From Novosphingobium album (ex Hu et al. 2023) (GTDB taxonomy: Bacteria > Pseudomonadota > Alphaproteobacteria > Sphingomonadales > Sphingomonadaceae): 48,884 nucleotides of DNA. The stretch is from NCBI RefSeq assembly GCF_022832385.1, contig NZ_JALHLE010000012.1, positions 1 to 48,884 on the forward strand, read 5' to 3'. Shown here piece by piece: positions 26,665 to 37,632 of the stretch (the stretch's first letter is position 1; each line of letters starts with the position of its first letter). Both the position numbers and the translations under genes were made by a program. The notes beneath the pieces were generated by a model. It was not told the DNA's origin. It saw only the letters and a list, made by a program, of their open reading frames with translations, and did no database searches.

Positions 26665-27816
26665 GTGCCCGCGACCGCCCCCTTCCCTGACCCGCTCCGG
26701 GCCGAATGGGAAGAAGCGCGTCCGCGCGATTTCGCCGCGCGGTTCGCCCGGCGCACGCAGGGGGCCGGGCGCAAGCCGGTGAAGATGCCGCGCCGCTGGA
26801 CGCTGGGCGTCACCGCCCTTGCCGCGATCGCCCTGCCTGCCTTTGCCGCCCCGGGCGAATGGAACCGCTTCCAGATCGCCGACGCCGTGAAACAGGACGC
26901 AGCCGTGGCGCCGATGCCCTTCGAGCAGGCCGGCTCAAGCTTTCCCGGCTCGGCATTCTACTATCTCGAAGCGGCGCAGCCCGTGCAGCAGGTGGGCGAA
27001 GGCATCCATTCGGATGCCGATGACCCGGCAGCAGGCCCGACGCTCGGCAACGGGCCCGTGGCGCGGCCGCTCTATGCCGACAACCCGGGTGTCGACCGCA
27101 CCCGTGCGCTGCAGTGCATGACGGCCGCCATCTACTACGAGGCGGCGAGCGAATCCGACGCGGGCCAGCGCGCGGTGGCGCAGGTCGTCCTCAACCGCGT
27201 CGCCCATCCTGCCTTTCCGGACACGGTCTGCGGCGTCGTCTATCAGGGGTCCGAACGGTCTACCGGATGCCAGTTCTCGTTCACCTGCGACGGCTCGCTG
27301 GCGCGCCGTCCCGTGGCGCTGTTCTGGAACCGTGCCGAAACGATTGCGCGGCAGGCGCTGGCCGGCCACGTCTATGCGACAGTCGGGCTGGCCACGCACT
27401 ACCATACGGTGCAGGTGCACCCATACTGGGCGCCGAGCCTGCATTACCTGGGCACTATCGGCGAGCACCGCTTCTACAGCTTCAACGGCCCGGCCGGGAA
27501 CCCCGGCTCGTTCCATTTCGCCTATTTCGGCGGTGAACCGGCCGCGCGGCCGCACGCGCGCACCAGGTTAGCCGAGCCCGACCCGGGGCTTGACCCGGTC
27601 ACTCTGCAACGCGCCTTCGCCAGACCGGACCTGCCCACGCCAGCAGCGACGCCCACAGCCGCCTCGCTGGTCGCACAATCCACGCCGAACTATACCCGCG
27701 ACCTGCGCGACCGCGGCGGCGATGCCGTCTACCGTGCCCGGAACCTTCCCGAAGCGCATGGCATCAAGCCGGAGTTCGCCAATACGGGCCGCTGGATCGC
27801 GCAACCCGGAAGCTGA
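26665..27816 (+). CDS. Membrane-anchored SleB-type cell wall hydrolase
   Basis: A 383-aa protein. A cytoplasmic basic N-terminus (1-44) is followed by one transmembrane segment (about 45-62) and a periplasmic Hydrolase_2/SleB domain (about 145-290) with the catalytic-region motif AAIYYEAASES (E159) and VVLNRV, then paired cysteines (GCQFSFTCDG). The tail is Pro/Ala-rich. SleB-domain enzymes hydrolyse peptidoglycan, often as lytic transglycosylase or amidase. The start is GTG with AGGA six to seven bases upstream. It is divergent from btuB. A MITE begins 5 bp after its stop. Confidence 0.87.
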   Translation: MPATAPFPDPLRAEWEEARPRDFAARFARRTQGAGRKPVKMPRRWTLGVTALAAIALPAFAAPGEWNRFQIADAVKQDAAVAPMPFEQAGSSFPGSAFYYLEAAQPVQQVGEGIHSDADDPAAGPTLGNGPVARPLYADNPGVDRTRALQCMTAAIYYEAASESDAGQRAVAQVVLNRVAHPAFPDTVCGVVYQGSERSTGCQFSFTCDGSLARRPVALFWNRAETIARQALAGHVYATVGLATHYHTVQVHPYWAPSLHYLGTIGEHRFYSFNGPAGNPGSFHFAYFGGEPAARPHARTRLAEPDPGLDPVTLQRAFARPDLPTPAATPTAASLVAQSTPNYTRDLRDRGGDAVYRARNLPEAHGIKPEFANTGRWIAQPGS

Positions 27817-27821
27817 AGACC

Positions 27822-28091
27822 TTAGGGTCAGGACCCATTAGTCACGCCATCGAGGCGCCCGACTGGCGAACATATCGGGCCAAATTGTCCGCCGGGAAGG
27901 CTGGTTGCCTTTCCCAGGGCGATTTGGCTCGAGATGGAAGCCATCCGGGCGTCCCGCAGGGATTTGACCAAAATGGCCCACCGCCGCGTCGAGAAGTCTT
28001 GAAATATCGACATATTCCTTTGCCTTCTCTCCTTGCGCTGAGCCATTTTGCCTCAAACCGCGATGGCGTGAATAATGGGTCCTGACCCTAA
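27822..28091. mobile_element. 270-bp MITE with 31-bp terminal inverted repeats
   Basis: The left end begins TTAGGGTCAGGACCCATTA (27822-27840) and continues for 12 more bases; the right end (28061-28091) is its reverse complement with one mismatch in 31. An internal inverted repeat (GCCAAAT at 27879-27885, ATTTGGC at 27922-27928) adds fold-back potential. No transposase is encoded; the short open frames inside (60-70 codons, both strands) read through the ends and look non-coding. No clear target-site duplication. The parent IS family cannot be named from sequence alone. Confidence 0.85.
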
Positions 28092-28233
28092 CGGTTTCCG
28101 CGGCGTTAGCATTCGTAAATACCCGGATCATGGTGATGAACACGCAGGCAACCAAAGCTTCTCACCAATGTTTAGCGCCTGCCCCGTTAAAACCGGTGTC
28201 CATGCAGCTGACCCGATTCGAGGCCCCCTGAAA

Positions 28234-28596
28234 ATGACAATCCGTTTTGCTGCTGCCTGGGGTGGAGCAACCCCGGTCATCATGCGCTCCCTGTGCCGCT
28301 CGGCACCGCTCGGTGCAGTCAACGACAATTACCGTATGCTGACCGTCCGGCGGATCAAACAGCGCCCCACCCTCGCCATCGCGCCGGTGGAGGGTGACGG
28401 AGAGATTCTGACGGCAGCGCTGCGCCATTTCGGCCGGTACGGACTCGCCGCCGCCGCGAAAGCGCGCACCGAAGCCATAGTCGCCCATGCAGCTGGCGAC
28501 GTGGAAGGTCGCGACAGGTGGATCGCGATCTGCCGCCAGCTCGACCGGCGCATGGCGTCGTCCTGCGAACTCACCCTGCTTACCGAAGACGACTGA
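28234..28596 (+). CDS. Conserved small hypothetical protein
   Basis: A 120-aa protein. The distinctive parts are GAVNDNYRMLTVRRIKQRPT, a helical AALRHFGRYGLAAAAKARTE segment and WIAICRQLDRRMASSC, which resemble a small conserved sphingomonad protein family of unknown function. There is no signal peptide. The start is uncertain: ATG 28234 has only a distant GAGG, and ATG 28282 is an alternative. The open frame extends back through the MITE right end to 28075, but that stretch is not coding-like. Confidence 0.55.
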   Translation: MTIRFAAAWGGATPVIMRSLCRSAPLGAVNDNYRMLTVRRIKQRPTLAIAPVEGDGEILTAALRHFGRYGLAAAAKARTEAIVAHAAGDVEGRDRWIAICRQLDRRMASSCELTLLTEDD

Positions 28597-29927
<1,331 letters not shown>

Positions 29928-29943
29928 CATTTCCGCAATCGGT

Positions 29944-29982
29944 CCCGCGATACCGGCCTGTTCCTATGGCCAGTGTCGCGGG
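29944..29982 (+). terminator. Hairpin between mdh and sucD
   Basis: CCCGCGA (29944-29950) pairs with TCGCGGG (29976-29982), with an inner GGCC/GGCC pairing. It lies 17 bp after mdh and is followed by an A-rich stretch rather than a T-run. It could attenuate read-through or stabilise the processed mRNA. Confidence 0.4.
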
Positions 29983-30052
29983 CACAAAATAACTACTTGG
30001 TACCTCCCCGGCCCTCACCGGCTGCTTCCAGGCTCAGGAACAGGAATAACCA

Positions 30053-30943
30053 ATGTCCATTCTCGTCGACAAGAATACCAAAGTCATCACGCAGGGCATG
30101 ACCGGCAAGACCGGCAGCTTCCATACCGAAACCGCTCTCGCTTATGGCACCAAGATGGTTGGCGGCGTGACCCCCGGCCGTGGCGGCACCGAGCACCTCG
30201 GCCTGCCCCAGTTCGATACCGTGCATGAAGCCAAGGCCGCGACCGGCGCCACCGCTTCGTGCGTCTACGTGCCGCCCGCAGGTGCCGCCGACGCCATCCT
30301 CGAAGCCATCGATGCGCAGATGGAACTGATCATCTGCATCACCGAAGGCATCCCCGTGCTCGACATGATCCCGGTGAAGCGCGCGCTGACCGGTTCGAAG
30401 TCGCGCCTGATCGGCCCGAACTGCCCCGGCGTGCTGACGCCGAACGAGTGCAAGATCGGCATCATGCCCGGCAACATCTTCTCCAAGGGTTCGGTCGGCG
30501 TCGTCTCGCGCTCGGGCACGCTCACCTATGAAGCCGTGTTCCAGACCACCAACGCCGGCCTCGGCCAGACCACCGCGGTCGGCATCGGCGGCGACCCGGT
30601 CAACGGCACCAACTTCATCGACGTGCTCGAACTCTTCCTCGCCGACGACGAGACCAAGTCGATCATCATGATCGGCGAAATCGGCGGCTCGGCCGAAGAA
30701 GAAGCCGCGCAGTTCCTCAAGGACGAAGCCAAGCGCGGGCGCAAGAAGCCGATGGCCGGCTTCATCGCGGGCCGCACGGCGCCTCCGGGCCGCCGCATGG
30801 GCCACGCCGGTGCGATCGTCTCGGGCGGCCAGGGCGGCGCCGAAGACAAGATCGCGGCAATGGAAGAAGCGGGCATCCGCGTCAGCCCTTCGCCGTCGCT
30901 GCTCGGCGAAACGCTGCTGCAGGCGCTCAAGGAAACCGTCTGA
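30053..30943 (+). CDS. sucD: Succinyl-CoA ligase subunit alpha
   Basis: A 296-aa alpha subunit of succinyl-CoA synthetase, which converts succinyl-CoA to succinate with substrate-level ATP/GTP formation. CoA-binding N-terminus ([11 protein letters not shown]), GPNCPG at 121-126, and the phospho-histidine H251 in [13 protein letters not shown] seven bases upstream supports the start. The beta subunit gene sucC, which usually sits directly before sucD, is absent here; the preceding gene is mdh. Confidence 0.97.
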   Translation: MSILVDKNTKVITQGMTGKTGSFHTETALAYGTKMVGGVTPGRGGTEHLGLPQFDTVHEAKAATGATASCVYVPPAGAADAILEAIDAQMELIICITEGIPVLDMIPVKRALTGSKSRLIGPNCPGVLTPNECKIGIMPGNIFSKGSVGVVSRSGTLTYEAVFQTTNAGLGQTTAVGIGGDPVNGTNFIDVLELFLADDETKSIIMIGEIGGSAEEEAAQFLKDEAKRGRKKPMAGFIAGRTAPPGRRMGHAGAIVSGGQGGAEDKIAAMEEAGIRVSPSPSLLGETLLQALKETV

Positions 30944-31128
30944 TTTCCTTCGGTCGGGGCGCGGATTTAGGGAAAACACCCGATCCGCGCCTCACCGGAC
31001 AATAACCATAAGGCGCAAAGACGCCGTATAACAACATCGTGGACTGACTGCCTCCCTCCGGGAACCGGCCAGCCCGAAACTAGATTGCTCGATAGCGGCG
31101 GACTACCGCCGCGCGAAAGGTGCTCCCT

Positions 31129-33981
31129 ATGGGCAACGAGAATATGGATTTCACGCCCGACGTCGATCTCGACGAGACGCAACCCGGCCCCAGCTGGCAG
31201 CGCGCCAATTGGCCCCGCGTAGGCGCGGAGTTCGAGGACGACTGGACCCAGGGTCTGGACCCCACGGCCCTCAGGGTGCAGCTCGAAAAAGCTGCCGCCA
31301 AGGGCGGGGCCAAAGTCGACCAGGCCCGTCTAGACGAAGCGGCGGCCGACGCCATCCGCGCAATGATGCTGATCCGCACATATCGTGTCCGCGGTCACCT
31401 TGCAGCAGATCTCGACCCGCTCGGCCTCAACCAGCGCCAGCTCCCCGCTGATCTCACACCCGAGTACCATGGCTTCACCGGCGCCGCGCAGGACCGCCCG
31501 GTCTATGTCGGCGGCAATCTCGGCCTTGAATGGACGACCGTGCGCGAGCTCGTGCAGATCCTGCGCGCGAACTACTGCGGCAAGGTCGGCCTGGAATACA
31601 TGCATATCGCCGATGTCGAGGAACGCCGCTTCCTGCAGGAACGCATGGAAGGCGCCGACAAGGAGATCGAGTTCACCCCCGAAGGCAAGAAGGCGATCCT
31701 TCAGGCCGTCGTGCGCGGCGAGCAGTACGAGAAGTTCCTCGGCAAGAAGTACGTCGGCACCAAGCGTTTCGGCCTCGACGGCGGTGAATCGATGATCCCG
31801 GCGCTCGAAGCCGTGATCAAGTACGGCGGCCAGCTCGGCGTGCGCGAGATCGTCTACGGCATGGCCCACCGCGGCCGCCTCAACGTGCTCGCAAACGTGA
31901 TGGCCAAGCCCTACAAGGTGATCTTCCACGAATTCTCGGGCGGCACTGCCAACCCCGAGGACGTGGGCGGATCGGGCGACGTCAAGTATCACCTCGGCAC
32001 CTCCACCGACCGTGAGTTCAACGGCATCAAGGTCCACATGAGCCTGATGCCCAACCCCAGCCACCTCGAAACCGTGAACCCGGTGGTGCTCGGCAAGGTC
32101 CGCGCCTACCAGACGATCCACGACGATATCGGCGACGACATCGGCCCCGGCGCCAGGCACAAGACGATCCTGCCCGTGCTGATCCACGGCGACGCCGCTT
32201 TCGCCGGTCAGGGTGTGGTGTGGGAGTGCTTCGGCCTTTCGGGCGTGGCCGGTTACAACACCGGCGGCTGCCTGCACTTCGTCATCAACAACCAGATCGG
32301 CTTCACCACCTCGCCGGCCTTCGCGCGCAACTCGCCCTACCCGACCGACGTCGCCAAGGGTGTCCAGGCGCCGATCCTGCACGTCAACGGGGACGATCCG
32401 GCCGCGGTGACCTTCGCCTGCAAGCTGGCGATCGACTACCGCGAGACCTTTGGCCGCGACGTCGTGATCGACATGTGGTGCTACCGCCGCTTCGGCCATA
32501 ACGAAGGTGACGAGCCCAGCTTCACCCAGCCGCTGATGTACGCGCAGATCCGCAAGCATCCGCCGGTGAGCAAGATCTACGCCGAAAAGCTCAAGGCCGA
32601 AGGCGTGATCGACGATGCGTTCCTCGCCGAGACCGAGGCTGCGTTCAACGATCACCTCGAAGAGCAGTTCGAGGCAGCCAAGACCTACAAGTCGAACCAT
32701 GCCGACTGGTTCGGCGGCCAGTGGAGCGGCTTCCACAAGCCGGCCGACGCCGAAACCGCGCGCCGCAACGTGCACACCGGCATCGAGGCCAAGCTGTTCG
32801 AAAGCCTCGGCCGCGTGCTCACCACCGTTCCCGATGACCTGACCGTCCACAAGACGCTCAATCGCGTGATCGATGCCAAGCGCGAAATGTTCACCACCGG
32901 TGAAGGCTTCGACTGGGCGACCGCTGAAGCGCTGGCGTTCGGTTCGCTGTGCTCGGAAGGCTACGGCGTGCGCCTGTCCGGCCAGGACTGCGAACGCGGC
33001 ACCTTCTCGCAGCGCCACGCGGTCTGGGTCGACCAGAAGACCGAGCGCAAGTACACCCCGCTGACGACGCTGCCGCACGGCCGCTTCGAAGTGCTGAACT
33101 CCACGCTGTCCGAATATGGCGTGCTGGGCTTCGAATACGGCTATGCCAGCGCCGACCCCAAGACCATGGTCCTGTGGGAAGCCCAGTTCGGTGACTTCGC
33201 CAACGGCGCGCAGATCATCATCGACCAGTACGTCGCCGCATCCGAAGCCAAGTGGCTGCGCGCCAACGGCCTCGTGATGCTGCTGCCGCACGGCTACGAA
33301 GGCCAGGGTCCTGAGCACTCCTCCGCGCGCCTGGAACGCTTCCTGCAGCTGTGCGCCAGCGACAACATCCAGGTGTGCAACATCACCACGCCGTCGAACT
33401 ACTTCCACGTTCTGCGCCGTCAGATGCACCGTCCGTTCCGCAAGCCGATGGTCATCATGACTCCCAAGTCGCTGCTGCGCCATCCGATGGCCAAGTCGCA
33501 GGCTTCGGACTTCGTCGGCGAAGGGCACTTCTTCCGCATCCTGTCGGACATCAAGCCCGCCGCCGACAAGGACACCAAGAAGGTCATCCTGTGCTCGGGC
33601 AAGGTCGCCTACGACCTGTTCGAAGCGCGCGACCAGAACGAGATTGACGACACGCAGATCATCCGCCTCGAGCAGCTCTATCCCTTCCCTGGCGAGCCGC
33701 TGGCCCTGCGCCTCTCGCGCATGACCAACCTCGAGGAAATCGTCTGGTGCCAGGAAGAGCCGCGCAACAACGGTGCCTGGTTCTTCGTCGAATCGCTGAT
33801 CGAGGAAGCCGCCAAGGAAGCCGGCGTGAAGAACCCGCGTCCGCGCTACGCCGGCCGCAACGCCTCGGCCTCGCCGGCCACCGGCCTCGCCAAGCGCCAC
33901 GCCGCCGAACAGGCCGCGCTGGTTGCCGACGCGCTCCACCTTTCCGTCCGTGACGAACTACGACGCAAGCAGAAGGCTTGA
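31129..33981 (+). CDS. sucA: 2-oxoglutarate dehydrogenase E1 component
   Basis: A 950-aa thiamine-diphosphate E1 subunit that decarboxylates 2-oxoglutarate and passes the succinyl group to E2 lipoamide. It contains the N-terminal OGDH segment (RANWPR, then MLIRTYRVRGHLAADLDPLG), the ThDP/Mg region (GDAAFAGQGVVWE, GHNEGDEPSFTQP), the transketolase pyrimidine domain (RGTFSQRHAV) and the C-terminal domain. ATG 31129 has AAAGG eight bases upstream; a GTG at 31120 is an alternative. sucB follows after 8 bp. Confidence 0.97.
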   Translation: MGNENMDFTPDVDLDETQPGPSWQRANWPRVGAEFEDDWTQGLDPTALRVQLEKAAAKGGAKVDQARLDEAAADAIRAMMLIRTYRVRGHLAADLDPLGLNQRQLPADLTPEYHGFTGAAQDRPVYVGGNLGLEWTTVRELVQILRANYCGKVGLEYMHIADVEERRFLQERMEGADKEIEFTPEGKKAILQAVVRGEQYEKFLGKKYVGTKRFGLDGGESMIPALEAVIKYGGQLGVREIVYGMAHRGRLNVLANVMAKPYKVIFHEFSGGTANPEDVGGSGDVKYHLGTSTDREFNGIKVHMSLMPNPSHLETVNPVVLGKVRAYQTIHDDIGDDIGPGARHKTILPVLIHGDAAFAGQGVVWECFGLSGVAGYNTGGCLHFVINNQIGFTTSPAFARNSPYPTDVAKGVQAPILHVNGDDPAAVTFACKLAIDYRETFGRDVVIDMWCYRRFGHNEGDEPSFTQPLMYAQIRKHPPVSKIYAEKLKAEGVIDDAFLAETEAAFNDHLEEQFEAAKTYKSNHADWFGGQWSGFHKPADAETARRNVHTGIEAKLFESLGRVLTTVPDDLTVHKTLNRVIDAKREMFTTGEGFDWATAEALAFGSLCSEGYGVRLSGQDCERGTFSQRHAVWVDQKTERKYTPLTTLPHGRFEVLNSTLSEYGVLGFEYGYASADPKTMVLWEAQFGDFANGAQIIIDQYVAASEAKWLRANGLVMLLPHGYEGQGPEHSSARLERFLQLCASDNIQVCNITTPSNYFHVLRRQMHRPFRKPMVIMTPKSLLRHPMAKSQASDFVGEGHFFRILSDIKPAADKDTKKVILCSGKVAYDLFEARDQNEIDDTQIIRLEQLYPFPGEPLALRLSRMTNLEEIVWCQEEPRNNGAWFFVESLIEEAAKEAGVKNPRPRYAGRNASASPATGLAKRHAAEQAALVADALHLSVRDELRRKQKA

Positions 33982-33989
33982 GATAAACC

Positions 33990-35204
33990 ATGTCCACCGA
34001 AGTCAAGGTCCCCACCCTCGGCGAATCCGTCTCCGAGGCTACCATTGGCCAGTGGCTCAAGCAGCCCGGCGAAGCTGTCGCCGCTGACGAGCCCATCGCC
34101 AGCCTCGAGACCGACAAGGTCGCCATCGACGTCATGGCGCCCCACGCCGGTGTCATGGGCCAGCAGCTCGCCGCCGAAGGTGACACCGTCGTCGTCGGCG
34201 CGTTGATCGCCACCATCGAAGCGGGCTCGGGTGCCGCCGCGGCCCCCAAGACCGCCGCGCCCAAGGCGGAAACGCCTGCCCCGGCAGCTGCCGCTCCGGC
34301 TCCGGCCGCCGAGGAAGCCACTGGCGCTGCCGTGCTCTCGCCCGCGGTGCGCCGCGCGGTGCTCGAATACGGCATCGATCCGGCCACCATCAAGGGCACC
34401 GGCAAGGACGGCCGCATCACCAAGGATGACGTGATCGCCGCCGCCAAAAACAAGCCCGCTTCGGCGCCCGCCGCCGCTGCACCTGCCGCGGCCCCGGCCT
34501 CGGCCCGCAATGAAGAGCGCGTGAAGATGACGCGCCTGCGCCAGACCATCGCCAAGCGCCTCAAGAGCGCGCAGGACAACGCGGCGCTGCTCACCACCTT
34601 CAACGATGTCGACATGTCGGCCGTCATCGAAGCGCGTGAGAAGTACAAGGACGTGTTCCAGAAGAAGCACGGCATCAAGCTCGGCTTCATGAGCTTCTTC
34701 GCCAAGGCTTCGGTCCTCGCGCTCAAGGACATCCCGGCAGTCAACGCGCAGATCGACGGCGACGAGATCGTCTATCACGACTACGTCGACATCTCGATCG
34801 CGGTCTCGGCCCCGAACGGCCTCGTCGTCCCGGTCGTCAAGGACTGCGACAAGCTGGGCTTCGCGGGCATCGAGAAGGCCATCGCCGACTTCGGCAAGAA
34901 GGCCAAGGACGGCACGCTGACCATGGAAGACATGAAGGGCGGCACCTTCACGATCTCCAATGGCGGCGTGTTCGGCGGCCTGATGTCGACCCCGATCATC
35001 AACCCGCCGCAGTCGGCCGTGCTCGGCCTGCACCGCATCGAGGACCGTCCGGTCGTCCGCAACGGCGAGATCGTGATCAAGCCGATGATGTACATTGCGC
35101 TTTCCTACGACCACCGCCTGATCGACGGTCGCGAGGCTGTGACCGCGCTCAAGACCATCAAGGAAGCGATCGAGGATCCGACGCGCCTGCTGATCGATCT
35201 TTGA
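33990..35204 (+). CDS. sucB: Dihydrolipoyllysine-residue succinyltransferase (E2)
   Basis: A 404-aa core enzyme of the 2-oxoglutarate dehydrogenase complex. One lipoyl domain (1-77) with the lipoylated K43 in ETDKVAID, an Ala/Pro linker, the E1/E3-binding domain (about 115-150: [15 protein letters not shown]), a second linker, and the catalytic acyltransferase domain with SYDHRLIDG near the C-terminus. It begins 8 bp after the sucA stop, so the two are coupled. Also called odhB. Confidence 0.97.
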   Translation: MSTEVKVPTLGESVSEATIGQWLKQPGEAVAADEPIASLETDKVAIDVMAPHAGVMGQQLAAEGDTVVVGALIATIEAGSGAAAAPKTAAPKAETPAPAAAAPAPAAEEATGAAVLSPAVRRAVLEYGIDPATIKGTGKDGRITKDDVIAAAKNKPASAPAAAAPAAAPASARNEERVKMTRLRQTIAKRLKSAQDNAALLTTFNDVDMSAVIEAREKYKDVFQKKHGIKLGFMSFFAKASVLALKDIPAVNAQIDGDEIVYHDYVDISIAVSAPNGLVVPVVKDCDKLGFAGIEKAIADFGKKAKDGTLTMEDMKGGTFTISNGGVFGGLMSTPIINPPQSAVLGLHRIEDRPVVRNGEIVIKPMMYIALSYDHRLIDGREAVTALKTIKEAIEDPTRLLIDL

Positions 35205-35224
35205 AGTTCCCATGCCGTGCGGCA

Positions 35225-35310
35225 TCCTTCGACAAGCTCAGGATGAGCGGACGTTGCGCGGCATTCTATTGAAGTAAGCACAATTCCCGCTCAGGCTGAG
35301 CTTGTCGAAG
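35225..35310. repeat. Inverted pair of TTCGACAAGCTCAGG repeats between sucB and lpdA
   Basis: TCCTTCGACAAGCTCAGGAT then GAGCGG (35225-35250) faces CCGCTCAGGCTGAGCTTGTC then GAAG (35287-35310). As RNA the pair can form a long stem-loop, possibly lowering transcription into lpdA or protecting the sucAB message. Confidence 0.85.
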
Positions 35311-35333
35311 CCCAGGCGCGACGGAGGCCTCAT

Positions 35334-36731
35334 ATGGCTGATTACGATTACGACGTCCTTGTCATTGGTGCCGGCCCCGGCGGTTATGTCGGCGCGATCC
35401 GCGCCGCGCAGCTGGGCCTGAAGACCGCCTGCGCCGAAGGGCGCGAGACGCTGGGCGGCACCTGCCTCAACGTGGGCTGCATCCCCTCGAAGGCGCTCCT
35501 CCACGCTTCGGAATACTTCGAGGCAGCCAAGGGCGGCGCGATGGCCAAGATGGGCATCAAGGTCACCCCCGAGCTCGACCTCGACGTGATGCAGGGCCAG
35601 CGCAAGGACGCGGTCTCGGGCCTGACCGGCGGCATTGAGTTCCTGTTCAAGAAGAACAAGGTCGACTGGCTGAAGGGCTATGCCCAGTTCAAGGATGCCC
35701 ACACCGTCGAAGTGGCGGGCAAGACCTACACTGCCAAGAACGTGGTGATCGCCACCGGTTCCTCGGTCACCCCCCTGCCCGGCGTCGAGATCGACAATGC
35801 CAAGGGCGTGGTCGTGGACAGCACCGGCGCGCTGGAACTCTCGGCTGTGCCGAAGAAGATGGTCGTCATCGGCGGCGGCGTGATCGGGCTGGAACTCGGC
35901 TCGGTCTGGCGCCGTCTGGGCGCGGAAGTCACCGTCGTCGAATTCCTCGACCAGCTCCTGCCCGGCATGGACATGGACGTGCGCAAGGAAGCGTCCAAGA
36001 TCTTCAAGAAGCAGGGCATGACGCTCAAGCTCTCGACCAAGGTCACCGGCGTCGAAGTGAAGGGCAAGAAGGCCAAGGTGACGGTCGAGCCGTCCAAGGG
36101 CGGTGATGCCGAGGTGCTGGATGCCGATGTCGTGCTCGTCGCGATCGGCCGCCGTCCCAATGTCGACGGCCTCGGCCTCGACAAGATCGGCCTCGAACTC
36201 AACCAGCGCGGCCAGATCGAGACCGACCATGACTTCGCCACCAAGGTGGACGGCGTCTGGGCGATCGGCGACGTGATCCCCGGCCCGATGCTGGCGCACA
36301 AGGCCGAGGACGAAGGTCTTGCCGTGGCCGAGAATATCGCTGGCCTCACCGGCATCGTGAACCACGACGTGATCCCGGGCGTGGTCTATACCCAGCCCGA
36401 AATCGCCGGCGTGGGCCTGACCGAGGAAGCCGCCAAGGAGCGCGGTGCAGTGAAGGTCGGCAAGTTCCCGATGCTCGCCAACTCGCGCGCCAAGACCAAC
36501 CACGAGCCCGACGGCTTCGTGAAGGTGATCGCCGACGCCGAAACCGACCGCGTGCTCGGCGTGTGGTGCATCGCCTCGGTCGCCGGCACGATGATCGCCC
36601 AGGCCGCACAGGCCATGGAATTCGGCGCCACCAGCGAGGACATCGCCTACACCTGCCACGCCCACCCGACGCACTCGGAGGCGATCAAGGAAGCGGCGAT
36701 GGCCGTGACCGGCAAGCCGATCCACATCTGA
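35334..36731 (+). CDS. lpdA: Dihydrolipoyl dehydrogenase (E3)
   Basis: A 465-aa FAD/NAD flavoprotein that reoxidises dihydrolipoamide of the 2-oxoacid dehydrogenase complexes. FAD motif VIGAGPGGYVGA (10-21), redox disulphide C44-x4-C49 in GGTCLNVGCIPSK, NAD motif GGGVIGLELG, second FAD motif AIGDV, and the catalytic H444/E449 segment HAHPTHSE. GGAGG six bases upstream supports the start. It is separated from sucB by a repeat pair and may be partly independently expressed. Confidence 0.98.
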   Translation: MADYDYDVLVIGAGPGGYVGAIRAAQLGLKTACAEGRETLGGTCLNVGCIPSKALLHASEYFEAAKGGAMAKMGIKVTPELDLDVMQGQRKDAVSGLTGGIEFLFKKNKVDWLKGYAQFKDAHTVEVAGKTYTAKNVVIATGSSVTPLPGVEIDNAKGVVVDSTGALELSAVPKKMVVIGGGVIGLELGSVWRRLGAEVTVVEFLDQLLPGMDMDVRKEASKIFKKQGMTLKLSTKVTGVEVKGKKAKVTVEPSKGGDAEVLDADVVLVAIGRRPNVDGLGLDKIGLELNQRGQIETDHDFATKVDGVWAIGDVIPGPMLAHKAEDEGLAVAENIAGLTGIVNHDVIPGVVYTQPEIAGVGLTEEAAKERGAVKVGKFPMLANSRAKTNHEPDGFVKVIADAETDRVLGVWCIASVAGTMIAQAAQAMEFGATSEDIAYTCHAHPTHSEAIKEAAMAVTGKPIHI

Positions 36732-36741
36732 TACTTGCTAT

Positions 36742-36814
36742 GCTTCGACAAGCTCAGCATGAACGGGTGTATTGCATAACCGCAAAACCCGCTCGCCCTG
36801 AGCCTGTCGAAGGG
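36742..36814. repeat. Inverted pair of TTCGACAAGCTCAGG-type repeats after lpdA
   Basis: GCTTCGACAAGCTCAGCATG then AACGGG (36742-36767) faces CCCGCTCGCCCTGAGCCTGT then CGAAGGG (36788-36814). It lies 10 bp after the lpdA stop and ends 14 bp before the VOC gene start, so it may serve as a terminator. Confidence 0.85.
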
Positions 36815-36828
36815 CCTTGCGCCGCACG

Positions 36829-37254
36829 ATGACCCTGCGCCCCTTCCACCTGGCCTTCCCCGTCCACGACCTCGCCGCCGCGCGTGCGTTCTGGGGCGGA
36901 CTGATGGGCTGCGCGGAAGGGCGCAGCAGCGACCACTGGGTGGATTTCGACTTCTTCGGACACCAGATCGTCGCGCATCTGGTGCCGGACATGACCGGCG
37001 CTGATGCTGCCACCAATCCGGTCGACGGCCACGGCGTTCCGGTGCCGCATTTCGGCATTGTGCTGGACATGGCGGACTGGCAGGCGCTGGCCGAGCGGCT
37101 AAAGGCCGCCGGGATCGAATTCGGGATCGAACCTTATATCCGCTTCAAGGGCCAGCCGGGCGAGCAGGCCACGATGTTCTTTCGCGATCCCTCGGGCAAT
37201 GCCATCGAGATGAAGGCGTTTGCCGATTTGGGTCAGTTGTTCGCGCGCGATTGA
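36829..37254 (+). CDS. VOC (glyoxalase/dioxygenase-like) family protein
   Basis: A 141-aa protein with the paired beta-alpha-beta-beta-beta modules of the vicinal oxygen chelate fold: [20 protein letters not shown] at the N-terminus, [20 protein letters not shown] in the middle, and the terminal [15 protein letters not shown]. Candidate metal ligands are H11, H73-region and E134 of the EMK segment. Related to glyoxalase-like/dioxygenase proteins of unknown substrate. ATG 36829 is preferred to TTG 36817; the RBS is poor and the start lies just beyond a repeat pair. Confidence 0.82.
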   Translation: MTLRPFHLAFPVHDLAAARAFWGGLMGCAEGRSSDHWVDFDFFGHQIVAHLVPDMTGADAATNPVDGHGVPVPHFGIVLDMADWQALAERLKAAGIEFGIEPYIRFKGQPGEQATMFFRDPSGNAIEMKAFADLGQLFARD

Positions 37255-37280
37255 ACCGGCACGCGACCGGAGGGCCCCTC

Positions 37281-37358
37281 CCCGCTCGTCCTGAGCTTGT
37301 CGAAGGACACTGGCGCAGCGCCGGAACCGGCACCCTTCGACAAGCTCAGGGTGAGCGG
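37281..37358. repeat. Inverted pair of TTCGACAAGCTCAGG-type repeats after the VOC gene
   Basis: CCCGCTCGTCCTGAGCTTGT then CGAAGGA (37281-37307) faces CCCTTCGACAAGCTCAGGGT then GAGCGG (37333-37358). It lies between the VOC gene and the convergent DUF1737 gene; a likely bidirectional stem-loop terminator. Confidence 0.85.
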
Positions 37359-37400
37359 CGCTTTAGGGCGCACGCAATTGCCCGGTGCCGACCCGCCCTG

Positions 37401-37601
37401 TCACTTCACCACGTCCGCCTCGTGCCAGACGACGGCCTGCGCGGCTTTCATGCAGTTCTCGGCGGTGTCCCAGCTGATCGTGGGCGAGCCGTAAAGCCGC
37501 CAACCTTGCGCCAGCGCCTCCGAAACGCGCTCGCAAAAGGCGCGGTCATCCTGGCCGGTGAGCAAGCGGTAGATCGGCCGGTCTTCGGGTGTCTTGTACA
37601 T
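37401..37601 (-). CDS. DUF1737 family protein
   Basis: A 66-aa protein matching the DUF1737 pattern: PIYRLLTGQDDRAFCERVSE, then ALAQGWRLYGSPTIS. Small cytoplasmic protein of unknown function. GAGAGGA eight bases before ATG 37601 supports the start. It follows the ACT-domain gene after 31 bp and is the last gene of the bamE-hslVU strand block. Confidence 0.85.
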   Translation of the reverse strand: MYKTPEDRPIYRLLTGQDDRAFCERVSEALAQGWRLYGSPTISWDTAENCMKAAQAVVWHEADVVK

Positions 37602-37632
37602 CGCAAATCCTCTCTGACCGCCTTGAGCCGGA

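Noticed and set aside
27828..28085. Two 60-70-codon open frames within the MITE
   Set aside because: They run through the terminal repeats, have no RBS and no transposase motif.
31330..33939. Long minus-strand open frame across sucA
   Set aside because: Antisense shadow of sucA.
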